NCBI GenBank assembly: GCA_030596265.1
Contig: JAUVKM010000098.1
Coordinates: 1 to 7,286, forward strand
Direction of reading: 5' to 3'
Length of the DNA stretch: 7,286 nt
Source: Candidatus Cloacimonadota bacterium
GTDB lineage: Bacteria > Cloacimonadota > Cloacimonadia > Cloacimonadales > TCS61
Position 1 is the first letter of the stretch. Every line of letters starts with the position of its first letter. Shown piece by piece: positions 1 through 5,930 of this stretch. The translations under genes were made by a program, and so were the position numbers. The notes below the pieces were generated by a model. The model had not been told where the DNA came from and did not search any database. It was given only the letters and a program-made list of their open reading frames with translations.

Positions 1-426
1 GGATTGATGAATGCTTGTGCAGGAGAACTTATGCGATATAGAAAAATGATCGGAGCTGAAGATATTGCAGTATTTGCTGATATTAAAAAGAAACACTCAT
101 CACATTCTATTACATCTGATCTTGACATCACAGATTTTGCAGAAGCCTGTAAATTTTTCCTGGCAAATGGAATCATTATTACAGGTAGATCAACTTCTGA
201 AGAAGCAGACATAAATGAGTTGAAAAAAGTACACAAAACTTGTGATCTTCCAATTTTAATAGGTTCCGGAATTACACTTAATAATATTGATAAATATTGG
301 GATCTTGCCGATGGTTTTATTATTGGTTCATATTTTAAGAAAGACGGTTATTGGAAAAATAGTTTGGATAAAAATAGGATCAATGAATTTATGCTCAAGG
401 TGAAACGATTGCAAAATAAAAATTAG
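1..426 (+). CDS. BtpA/SgcQ-family TIM-barrel protein, C-terminal part
   Basis: The reading frame is open from the first base, so the 5' part of the gene lies outside the window; 141 residues are visible of a family that is usually about 260. The visible part matches the C-terminal half of the BtpA/SgcQ family. It has an AGELMRYRKMIGAED segment (visible residues 8-22), the signature FADIKKKHSSHSIT (25-38), LIGSGIT (86-92), a phosphate-binding-like turn of the barrel, and the C-terminal GFIIGSYFKKDGYW (105-118). In cyanobacteria BtpA is needed for photosystem I stability, but the family is widespread in non-photosynthetic bacteria, where its substrate is not established, so photosynthesis should not be inferred. 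The TTG and ATG codons at 4-9 are internal, not the start, because the family motifs imply about 120 residues upstream. The gene converges on the tRNA cluster and shares the hairpin that follows it. Confidence 0.9.
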   Translation, partial: GLMNACAGELMRYRKMIGAEDIAVFADIKKKHSSHSITSDLDITDFAEACKFFLANGIIITGRSTSEEADINELKKVHKTCDLPILIGSGITLNNIDKYWDLADGFIIGSYFKKDGYWKNSLDKNRINEFMLKVKRLQNKN

Positions 427-440
427 TTAATTATTCCTTC

Positions 441-481
441 CAAAACAAAAAACGCTGTTCAGAAGAATTTGAACAGCGTTT
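441..481 (-). terminator. Rho-independent terminator of the tRNA cluster (possibly bidirectional)
   Basis: AACGCTGTTC (451-460) and GAACAGCGTT (471-480) form a perfect 10-bp stem, extended by A450-T481, around a 10-base loop. Read on the minus strand, the stem is followed at once by TTTTTTGTTTTG, a good U tract, so it terminates the leftward tRNA transcript a few bases after tRNA-Leu. On the plus strand the trailing T run is only TTTCT. It may still weakly stop the BtpA-family transcript, whose stop codon lies 24 bases before the stem. Confidence 0.9.
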
Positions 482-485
482 CTAT

Positions 486-572
486 TGGTACCAGAGGCCG
501 GACTTGAACCGGCACAATCCTAAGATCGAGGGATTTTAAGTCCCTTGTGTCTACCAATTCCACCACTCCGGC
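486..572 (-). tRNA. tRNA-Leu (anticodon UAA)
   Basis: Read on the minus strand, this 87-base gene begins GCCGGAGTGG and ends CTCTGGTACCA with the CCA encoded. The anticodon stem AGGGA/TCCCT closes a seven-base loop CTTAAAA, giving anticodon UAA. The extended variable arm of a class II tRNA lies before the T arm (GCCGG TTCAAGT CCGGC), and discriminator A73 fits leucine. The acceptor stem has G1:U72 and one internal G:U pair; the same G1:U72 occurs in Escherichia coli tRNA-Leu(UAA). It is the last gene of the three-tRNA cluster. Confidence 0.97.
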
Positions 573-602
573 AAGAACTTGAGTCACTCAGAACGCACAA
601 TA

Positions 603-676
603 TGGAGGCGACACCCAGATTCGAACTGGGGATAATGATTTTGCAGACCATTGCCTTACCACTTGGCGATGTCGCC
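603..676 (-). tRNA. tRNA-Cys (anticodon GCA)
   Basis: Read on the minus strand, this 74-base gene starts GGCGACA and ends TGTCGCC-T-CCA, giving a perfect seven-pair acceptor stem, discriminator U73 (the cysteine identity base) and an encoded CCA. The anticodon stem ATGGT/ATCAT, with a G:U pair, closes loop CTGCAAA, so the anticodon is GCA. The T arm CCCAG TTCGAAT CTGGG is intact. It is the middle gene of the cluster, 30 bases before tRNA-Leu. Confidence 0.97.
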
Positions 677-687
677 AAAATTCAAAA

Positions 688-762
<75 letters not shown>

Positions 763-776
763 TCACTTCAAAAAGC

Positions 777-805
777 AAAATCCGAACTTATGGTTTTCTT
801 GTCAA
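777..805 (-). promoter_or_regulatory. candidate promoter for the tRNA cluster
   Basis: On the minus strand a perfect -35 hexamer TTGACA (805-800) lies two bases past the stop of the MEMO-family gene. A 17-base spacer then leads to GATTTT (782-777), a weak -10 with three of six consensus matches. The expected start would be near 770, about eight bases before tRNA-Gly. The -35 match, spacing and position are good but the -10 is poor, so the tRNAs may also be transcribed by read-through from the MEMO-family gene. Confidence 0.35.
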
Positions 806-806
806 A

Positions 807-1625
807 TTATTTATACACACAGCTAGAGAGATAACCAACAACTTGCTTATAGTCACCACTCACTTTACCAGAATTTCTATAATCAAGATTTGTAATTCCA
901 GTATATTTAAGTTCTTTAGCAAGATTCATTAAGGTTAGAATCCCTCCCATACCACATGCTTCGATCTTGTTCAATTGGAAATCTTCTTCCATTTTATTAA
1001 TATTCAAATCTTCAAAATTTTCACTTAATCCTTTATCCATCTCAGTTGCAATTCTATTATCATGATAATGACTAAGATCACTACTAATTATAAAAACGGT
1101 TTTATCTATACGATCTTTAAAATATTCTGTAAATATCTCAGCTAATCGTTTGCTATTCTTAGGATTTTGTTCTCCCATTATAATTGGAACTATCTTTGCT
1201 TCCGGTTTTATTTGCTGTAGAAAAGGTAATTGCACTTCCAGAGAATGTTCAATATTATTTGCATAATAACTTGTTCCCATATTATACTTATCTTTTAATT
1301 CTTTAACAATATCCTTAGCAACTTTAACTCCACCCAGAGGAGTTAAAAATTCGTCATAATCGCCCAGTGAAAAATCGAAATCTGCAAATCTGTGACTTGG
1401 TGCAATTATAACAGCAAGGTCAAAATCCTTTTTCTTCAAGGCATTAAAACTAAATGCAGCACATTGCCCTGAATAAACGTATCCTGCATGAGGTGAGATC
1501 ACACCTAATACATCTCTTTGATCATCTTTAATAATAGCTTTTTGTAAATAATCGTTGATCATATTTTTTAAAATACTTGAATCTCCCGGATAAAAACTAC
1601 CTGCAACTACAGGATTCCTGTTCAT
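807..1625 (-). CDS. amrB: AmmeMemoRadiSam system protein B (MEMO family)
   Basis: This complete 272-residue protein has the length and layout of the MEMO family, related in fold to class III extradiol (LigB-type) dioxygenases. It has the N-terminal VVAGSFYPGD (6-15), SPHAGYVYSG (44-53), APSHR (75-79), EHSLEVQLPFLQ (126-137), SSDLSHYHD (181-189) and EACGMGG (222-228). H46, H78, D183, H186 and C224 line up with the metal-site and pocket residues His49, His81, Asp189, His192 and Cys244 of human MEMO1. In bacteria the protein often accompanies an AMMECR1-like protein and a radical SAM protein, but neither is in this window, and the biochemical role of the trio is not established. The ATG at 1625 has an AGAGAGGAAATT ribosome site directly upstream. 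The gene is divergent from the pdxA fusion and co-directional with the tRNAs that follow it. Confidence 0.93.
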   Translation of the reverse strand: MNRNPVVAGSFYPGDSSILKNMINDYLQKAIIKDDQRDVLGVISPHAGYVYSGQCAAFSFNALKKKDFDLAVIIAPSHRFADFDFSLGDYDEFLTPLGGVKVAKDIVKELKDKYNMGTSYYANNIEHSLEVQLPFLQQIKPEAKIVPIIMGEQNPKNSKRLAEIFTEYFKDRIDKTVFIISSDLSHYHDNRIATEMDKGLSENFEDLNINKMEEDFQLNKIEACGMGGILTLMNLAKELKYTGITNLDYRNSGKVSGDYKQVVGYLSSCVYK

Positions 1626-1780
1626 AATTTCCTCTCTTTTATAATGCAGAATTAATTAATATTATTTTCTATGCGTTGTTAAATTATTCTTTATTATTTT
1701 TATGACAACAAATAAATTGACAAATAGAGTGTTTTTTTGGGAAATTTATGTAGATGTAAATTATAAGTAAAAGAGGAAAT
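1626..1780. promoter_or_regulatory. divergent intergenic region with two translation starts
   Basis: This very AT-rich 155-base gap lies between two gene starts pointing away from each other, so promoters for both should be here. Both starts share nearly the same ribosome site, AGAGGAAAT: on the minus strand just after 1626 and on the plus strand at 1772-1780. A plus-strand TTGACA stands at 1717-1722, but no convincing -10 lies 16-18 bases after it. On the minus strand TTAACA (1682-1677), a 17-base spacer and TTAATT (1659-1654) form a weak candidate. No operator or riboswitch structure is evident. Confidence 0.3.
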
Positions 1781-3487
1781 ATGAAAATAATAGCAATTAC
1801 AACAGGCGATCCGGCTGGAATAGGTCCGGAAATTACTTCTAAAGCTATTAGATTTTTAAAATTAAGAAAAAATATAATTTTTATAGTTTATGGCAAACTA
1901 AATTTATTCAATGATGGTAATCCGGTTGTGAGAATTAATAATGTCAAAGAAGCCACTTCGTCTGAAAATATTTATTGGATTGAAATTGACGGCAATATAG
2001 AAATAGGAAAGTCAACTACTGAAAGTGGAAGAATTACTTATGAGATTCTATTACGTTGTGCTGATGATCTTAATTCAGGGTATCTTGCAGCAGTTGTTAC
2101 TGCACCCGTGAGTAAAGATGCAATCCGTCAAACACACTCTAATTTTATCGGACACACAGAATTTTTTGCAATAAGTTCTAATACAAAAAATGTGATCATG
2201 TCATTTTGGGGACCATATTTTAATCTTTCACTTCTTACCACTCATATTGCAGTTTCTGAAGTTTCAAAATATCTTATATCAGAATCTTTAAAACCTAAGT
2301 TCAGATTGATCCATAAAGAAACAAACAAGATGATAGAAGATCCCAAGATCGCTATGCTGGCAGTAAATCCTCATGCTGGTGAGAATGGAGCTTTTGGAAA
2401 TGAAGATCAACTTATTGCTAAAGTTCTAAAGGAATTAGAAGAGGAAGACATTCATATTGACGGTCCATATCCTGCTGATACTTTCTTTGCCACAAAAGCA
2501 ACTTCTTATGATATGATAATTTCTGCTTATCACGATCAAGGATTAATACCATTTAAAATGATCTCAGCCGATGAAGGAGTAAATGTTACGCTTGGTCTGC
2601 CATTCATCCGCACTTCGGTAGATCACGGTACAGCGTACGATATTGCCGGCAAAGGCATCGCTTCCGAAAAGAGCCTTCTACAAGCAATTAGTTTTGCGGA
2701 AAAAATAATCTCCAAACCAGAAGAAATTACAAATAATAATTATAGAGCTTTTGCTGAATATTATGATAACTATATGAAACATGTTGATTACGAGGAATGG
2801 GTAGATTTTATTTTGTCACAATATAATAAGACATGCGGCAAAAGTCCTGAAAATATTTTGGAACTTGCTTGCGGAAGCGCAAATGTTTCTTCTTTACTCG
2901 TTAAGAAAGGACTGCGTGTTGATGCTTCTGATATCTCAACAGAAATGCTTAAGATAGCATCTAATAAACCTTTCTCTCCAAAATTAAAATTACAAAAAAT
3001 GACGGATGAACTTCCAAAATGTAAATATAATCTTACACTTTTACTTTTTGACAGCTTGAATTATTTACATGATCTAAAGGAAGTTAAATTCTTGCTTAAT
3101 CATGTTTATAATACTCTTGTTGAAAAAGGACTTTTTATTTTTGATATTACAACCCCGAAAAATTGTGAAAGACACTTTGATGGATTCATCAATATTGAAC
3201 AAATTAAAGATGATCTTTTTATACATGAAAGTGATTATGAGCAATCTAATAATACACTGATTTCCAAGCTTACATTTATTAAGAAGAAGGGATTTCTCTT
3301 TGCTAGATACGATGAAGAACATATACAAAAAATATTTAGAGTTAGTGATTTATTGGAGCAGATCAATAGAACTGAACTTAAATTAAAGGGAATTTACTGC
3401 ATCGGTCATGATGAAAATCTTATTGATTACAACCCGAGAATACTTGAATCCAACTTTTCACGATTGTTCTTTGTTCTGGAAAAATAA
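1781..3487 (+). CDS. pdxA: PdxA - class I SAM methyltransferase fusion protein
   Basis: One open frame of 568 residues holds two full domains. Residues 1 to about 312 are PdxA, the NAD-dependent 4-hydroxythreonine-4-phosphate dehydrogenase of the DXP-dependent vitamin B6 route (about 330 residues in Escherichia coli). The start ITTGDPAGIGPEI (6-18) is typical. H155, H198 and H251 match the metal ligands His166, His211 and His266 of the E. coli enzyme; H125, T126, K259, N268 and R277 match its substrate contacts. Residues about 321-568 are a class I methyltransferase: FAEYYDNYMKHVDYEEW (324-340), SAM-binding motif I LELACGSAN (360-368, with N in place of the usual last glycine), acidic residue D384 after strand 2, FDSLNYLHD (423-431) and GLFIFDITTP (450-459). 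Its substrate is unknown. The ATG follows an AAGAGGAAAT ribosome site. The stop overlaps the rnhB start. PdxA is normally a stand-alone protein, so the fusion is unusual. An A6 run at 2700-2705 is the one place where a sequencing indel could create it. Confidence 0.9.
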   Translation: MKIIAITTGDPAGIGPEITSKAIRFLKLRKNIIFIVYGKLNLFNDGNPVVRINNVKEATSSENIYWIEIDGNIEIGKSTTESGRITYEILLRCADDLNSGYLAAVVTAPVSKDAIRQTHSNFIGHTEFFAISSNTKNVIMSFWGPYFNLSLLTTHIAVSEVSKYLISESLKPKFRLIHKETNKMIEDPKIAMLAVNPHAGENGAFGNEDQLIAKVLKELEEEDIHIDGPYPADTFFATKATSYDMIISAYHDQGLIPFKMISADEGVNVTLGLPFIRTSVDHGTAYDIAGKGIASEKSLLQAISFAEKIISKPEEITNNNYRAFAEYYDNYMKHVDYEEWVDFILSQYNKTCGKSPENILELACGSANVSSLLVKKGLRVDASDISTEMLKIASNKPFSPKLKLQKMTDELPKCKYNLTLLLFDSLNYLHDLKEVKFLLNHVYNTLVEKGLFIFDITTPKNCERHFDGFINIEQIKDDLFIHESDYEQSNNTLISKLTFIKKKGFLFARYDEEHIQKIFRVSDLLEQINRTELKLKGIYCIGHDENLIDYNPRILESNFSRLFFVLEK

Positions 3488-4098
3488 TGCCTTTATACAA
3501 AGAAGAACTACGCTATTATAAAAAATTTGAAATTATTGCAGGAGTTGATGAAGCCGGTCGTGGTCCGCTTGCAGGTCCGGTTGTAGTTGCTGCTGTAATT
3601 CTGGATATGAATAAGAGAATCCCAGGACTTAATGACTCAAAGAAACTAAGTGAAAAGAAACGAGAAGAACTTTATGAGATAATTATCAAGGAAACGATTT
3701 GCTGGGAAATAAAGATCGTCTCACCTGAGATAATTGATGAAATAAATATACTGCAAGCCACACTTTTTGGAATGGAAGAAGCTGTTCTGGCTCTTAAAAT
3801 AAAACCGGATATCTGCCTGATCGATGGGAATAAAATTCCCAAAAAGTTAGTTGGATTTTCTAAAGCAATTGTAAAGGGAGATGCTAAAATAGCTTCTATT
3901 GCTGCTGCATCGATTCTGGCAAAAGTAACTCGTGACCGGCTCATGCACAAGCTTCATAAAAAATTTCCGCAATATAATTTCAAACAGAATAAAGGGTATC
4001 CAACCAGAGAGCATATTGCTGCTCTCGATAAATATGGTGTGCTTGATTGCCACCGCAGATCATATAAACCAATACAACAATTGACTTTGAAATTTTAA
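3487..4098 (+). CDS. rnhB: ribonuclease HII
   Basis: This complete 203-residue protein is a normal-length RNase HII, the cytoplasmic enzyme that cuts the RNA strand of RNA-DNA hybrids and starts removal of single ribonucleotides from DNA. The signature AGVDEAGRGPLAGP (18-31) carries catalytic D21 and E22 and the GRG junction-sensing motif (24-26). D113 in LIDG and D132 in KGDAKIAS complete the DEDD metal site. The NKGYPTREH segment (168-176) holds the conserved tyrosine Y171. The ATG at 3487 shares its A with the last base of the upstream TAA (TAATG) and has only a weak ribosome site (CTGGA), so translation is probably coupled to the pdxA-methyltransferase gene. No clear terminator follows; the next 250 bases hold a dispersed repeat. 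Confidence 0.97.
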   Translation: MPLYKEELRYYKKFEIIAGVDEAGRGPLAGPVVVAAVILDMNKRIPGLNDSKKLSEKKREELYEIIIKETICWEIKIVSPEIIDEINILQATLFGMEEAVLALKIKPDICLIDGNKIPKKLVGFSKAIVKGDAKIASIAAASILAKVTRDRLMHKLHKKFPQYNFKQNKGYPTREHIAALDKYGVLDCHRRSYKPIQQLTLKF

Positions 4099-4124
4099 TA
4101 TTTAGTTTTTAGAATATGATTTAA

Positions 4125-4219
4125 TTGTCATGGTGAGCGGAGACGAACCATAGACCTTTATATAAGTTATCTCCTTCGTCCTTCGACTACGCTCAGGATG
4201 ACACAAGCTCAGGGATATA
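4125..4219. repeat. dispersed intergenic repeat, copy A
   Basis: This is the first of two same-orientation copies in the window. The left arm (4125-4152) matches copy B with one difference; the right block (4169-4210) is identical over 42 bases; the 16-base middle (4153-4168) is unrelated to copy B's. Bases 4126-4150 and 4179-4203 form an imperfect inverted repeat with 19 of 25 positions complementary. The right half is the TGTCATCCTGAGCG...AGTCGAAGGA type of sequence that I recognise as a common intergenic repeat in many bacterial genomes. It lies between rnhB and the AT-rich gene pair. The rest of the 4099-4351 gap shows only AT-rich sequence and the candidate promoter listed next. Confidence 0.88.
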
Positions 4220-4262
4220 ATTTCTATCTTGATTAAAATCTAATTTGAAAAGAACTTCGCAG

Positions 4263-4292
4263 TTGAATTAAATAAAATTGATTATGTACAAT
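4263..4292 (+). promoter_or_regulatory. candidate promoter of the two-gene unit
   Basis: TTGAAT (4263-4268) and TACAAT (4287-4292) match the -35 and -10 consensus at four and five of six positions, with an 18-base spacer. This would start transcription near 4300, about 50 bases before the ATG at 4352. The surrounding sequence is very AT-rich, so a chance match is quite possible. Confidence 0.35.
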
Positions 4293-4351
4293 AAAATGTT
4301 TTCATGGATACAGATGTAAGATGCCATTAGAATCAAAAGATTGAGGTAATT

Positions 4352-5221
4352 ATGATTAATGAAATCAGATATGAAATTAAACTTAATTTTAAACCAGGAT
4401 TAGAAAAACCTAGTAGAATATTTTCATCTTTAGCTAAAATTATTGAATCAGTTAAAAGAACTGATGAAATTTTAGGAAAATCAATAAATTGTAAAGTTCA
4501 TACCAAACAAGTACTTGATGAAATAAGTACTGGATCTATTATTACTAAGATATGTGAATTCATTGAAATTGAAGATAATGCATTTTGTAATGAAGAAACT
4601 AATCAAAAGGTTGAAAACTATTTTAACAAATCAAAAAAAGAAATTGTAAAAGCTTTGGAAAATGGTTCAATTGAAAAGAGCTCAGATGTTAATACCTTAG
4701 CTGAAAAAATTGAAAGAATTGCTAATAATGAGAAGTTGCCAGAAAACCTTGGATTTACAAAACCTAATCCTATTGAACTCCTTACAAATTTACATAAGAT
4801 TGCAGATTCTACTGCTGAATTAACTAATGAAGAATTCATAGAATTTAAAGCAAGTGACGGAGAACAAATAAAATTACTTCCAAACACTAAAATCTTCATT
4901 GAGTCGATCAAAGAAGAAATGATTAGTAAAACTATCCCTTCAGATAGAATTTTAATTCTAAAAATAAAAAAACCTGATTATTTAGGTGAGTCAAAATGGG
5001 AATTTAGGCATAGAAATAGTCCCGTATTTGCAAAAATAATTGATGAAGAATGGATGAGAAAATTTCATACTAAAGAAATTGTTATCGGGCCTGGAGATGC
5101 ATTAGAGGTTGATATGCAAACTATAGATAATTATGATGTAAAAGGTAATCTAATTAGTTCAGAACATAATATAAAAAAAATCATTGATGTCATTAACAAT
5201 GGAGAAAATTATGAATATTAA
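4352..5221 (+). CDS. hypothetical protein, 289 residues
   Basis: I do not recognise a named family with confidence. The protein has no signal peptide or membrane segment and is rich in Lys, Glu, Ile and Asn. Three parts can be seen. The first is an N-terminal alpha/beta region (about 1-75), with FKPGLEKPSRIFSSLAKIIE and a GSIITKICEFIEI strand. The second is a charged, mostly helical middle (about 76-150) that may mediate protein contacts. The third is a C-terminal beta-rich part (about 155-289), with ILILKIKKPDYLGESKWEF, a DEEWMRKFH segment and IGPGDALEVD, which looks like a small barrel domain. It vaguely resembles uncharacterised accessory proteins with this KPDYLG...W.F..G.ALEV pattern. 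The start has a GAGGT ribosome site at 4343-4347. Hand counts of sample rows give about 22-23% G+C, against 35-42% in rnhB and the efflux gene. It overlaps the next gene by 11 bases, and repeat copies A and B bracket the pair. Confidence 0.8.
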   Translation: MINEIRYEIKLNFKPGLEKPSRIFSSLAKIIESVKRTDEILGKSINCKVHTKQVLDEISTGSIITKICEFIEIEDNAFCNEETNQKVENYFNKSKKEIVKALENGSIEKSSDVNTLAEKIERIANNEKLPENLGFTKPNPIELLTNLHKIADSTAELTNEEFIEFKASDGEQIKLLPNTKIFIESIKEEMISKTIPSDRILILKIKKPDYLGESKWEFRHRNSPVFAKIIDEEWMRKFHTKEIVIGPGDALEVDMQTIDNYDVKGNLISSEHNIKKIIDVINNGENYEY

Positions 5222-5630
5222 CAATAAGTCTAAATATGTAATTATTTCTGAGATTTTATTTATTTTATTACCAATAATCATAATAATCGTATTCAATTTA
5301 TTAACTGAAAACAGATTTAATATTTTCCATAGAAGCGAATGGATATTTGCAGCTATCGTTTTTTGGGGACAATCAATAGTAAAATTTATTTCAGGTTTGA
5401 TAAAATCTCAGAAAAAGTTTAAATGGCAAAATATTGGCTTTATTATTACATTGATAATAATTCTTGGTTTAATACCTTCCACAATAATTCTTTTGTTAAT
5501 TTTACAGCTTGATAAACCCAATACATTATTAAGTATAATTCAATTTATAATTTTTTTAATATCAATTATTGTATATTATTGTTTTGGCATTATATCTCAA
5601 AATTATACAGATTACGAAGAAAAAAAATAA
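5211..5630 (+). CDS. hypothetical four-helix inner-membrane protein, 139 residues
   Basis: No family is recognised. The protein is almost all hydrophobic segments: likely membrane helices at about 9-31, 43-64, 74-99 and 106-128, joined by short loops, with a basic loop SQKKFKW (66-72) and an acidic-basic tail NYTDYEEKK. By the positive-inside rule both ends are probably cytoplasmic. I chose the ATG at 5211 because GGAG (5201-5204) lies six bases upstream. Earlier in-frame TTG/ATG codons at 5184-5201 lack such a site and would only add a polar leader inside the previous gene. The 11-base overlap with the 289-residue protein gene indicates one operon and probably coupled translation, so the two products may work together. 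A sample row gives about 17% G+C, the lowest counted in the window. Confidence 0.78.
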   Translation: MNINNKSKYVIISEILFILLPIIIIIVFNLLTENRFNIFHRSEWIFAAIVFWGQSIVKFISGLIKSQKKFKWQNIGFIITLIIILGLIPSTIILLLILQLDKPNTLLSIIQFIIFLISIIVYYCFGIISQNYTDYEEKK

Positions 5631-5649
5631 GTTTACTGCACACTACAAA

Positions 5650-5686
5650 CGTGCCCACAACAAGCAAAAATGAGTTGTGATGCACG
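5650..5686. other. interrupted hairpin downstream of the two-gene unit
   Basis: CGTGC (5650-5654) pairs with GCACG (5682-5686), and CACAAC (5656-5661) pairs with GTTGTG (5674-5679). This gives an 11-bp stem interrupted by a small 1x2 internal loop, with a 12-base A-rich loop. No T run follows, so it is not a standard terminator. It starts 20 bases after the membrane-protein stop. It could be a 3' RNA structure or a recombination/repeat element; its role is unknown. Confidence 0.55.
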
Positions 5687-5703
5687 CTGGTTAATCAACA
5701 TTT

Positions 5704-5728
5704 AGGTCGCATCAAAATAATACGACCT
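5704..5728. other. short inverted repeat AGGTCG/CGACCT
   Basis: AGGTCG (5704-5709) and CGACCT (5723-5728) are perfectly complementary around a 13-base AT-rich spacer. The right arm overlaps by two bases the stem of the candidate terminator that follows, so the two structures would compete in RNA. It could be a protein-binding palindrome or a 3' stem; no function can be assigned. Confidence 0.45.
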
Positions 5729-5752
5729 GCTATTACCATAGTAGATTTTTAT
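5727..5752 (+). terminator. candidate terminator of the two-gene unit
   Basis: CTGCTAT (5727-5733) and ATAGTAG (5738-5744) form a seven-pair stem with one G:U and a TACC loop, directly followed by ATTTTTAT. The shape and U run fit a Rho-independent terminator for the rightward gene pair, whose last stop is at 5630. The stem is short and AT-rich, so it may be weak. Confidence 0.45.
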
Positions 5753-5756
5753 ATGG

Positions 5757-5854
5757 TTGTCATGGTGAGCAGAGACGAACCATAAATCTTGACCAAGGGG
5801 CTATCTCCTTCGTCCTTCGACTACGCTCAGGATGACACAAGCTCGGAGATATAT
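5757..5854. repeat. dispersed intergenic repeat, copy B
   Basis: This is the second copy, in the same orientation as copy A about 1.6 kb upstream. The left arm is 5757-5784 (one G-to-A difference from copy A), the middle 5785-5802 (18 bases, unlike copy A's 16), and the right block 5803-5844 (identical to copy A over 42 bases). Similarity then fades over GGAGATATAT. Arms 5758-5782 and 5813-5837 form the same imperfect inverted repeat. The 300-base gap 5631-5930 therefore holds two hairpins, a likely terminator for the upstream pair, this repeat, and the terminator of the efflux gene. Confidence 0.88.
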
Positions 5855-5860
5855 TTCAAA

Positions 5861-5886
5861 GAAAAGCTCCCGAAATTGGGAGCTTT
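5861..5886 (-). terminator. Rho-independent terminator of the RND efflux gene
   Basis: AAAGCTCCC (5863-5871) and GGGAGCTTT (5878-5886) form a perfect nine-pair stem with a six-base loop. Read on the minus strand it lies 44 bases after the efflux-gene stop and is followed by TCTTTGAAAT after the stem's own Ts, a fair U-rich tail. The plus-strand tail (CTCAATT) is poor, so its main use is leftward. Confidence 0.8.
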
Positions 5887-5930
5887 CTCAATTCAACAAC
5901 TAAACTACTCAACAACTAAACCACTTCTCT

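Noticed and set aside
1717..1722. Perfect TTGACA as -35 box of the pdxA fusion gene
   Set aside because: No acceptable -10 hexamer occurs 16-18 bases downstream; the nearest AT-rich hexamers need a 22-base or longer spacer.
3074..4053. Minus-strand open frames opposite the methyltransferase domain and rnhB
   Set aside because: They have no ribosome sites or family motifs and lie antisense to genes with intact catalytic motifs.
5650..5700. Possible integron attC site, because a hairpin follows a cassette-like gene pair
   Set aside because: The CCACAAC and GTTGTGA arms do not fit RYYYAAC and GTTRRRY, the loop is far too short, and no integrase is in the window.
4125..5854. Insertion sequence or composite transposon bounded by the repeats
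   Set aside because: Neither internal gene resembles a transposase or recombinase, and no target-site duplication or terminal inverted repeats could be identified around the whole unit.
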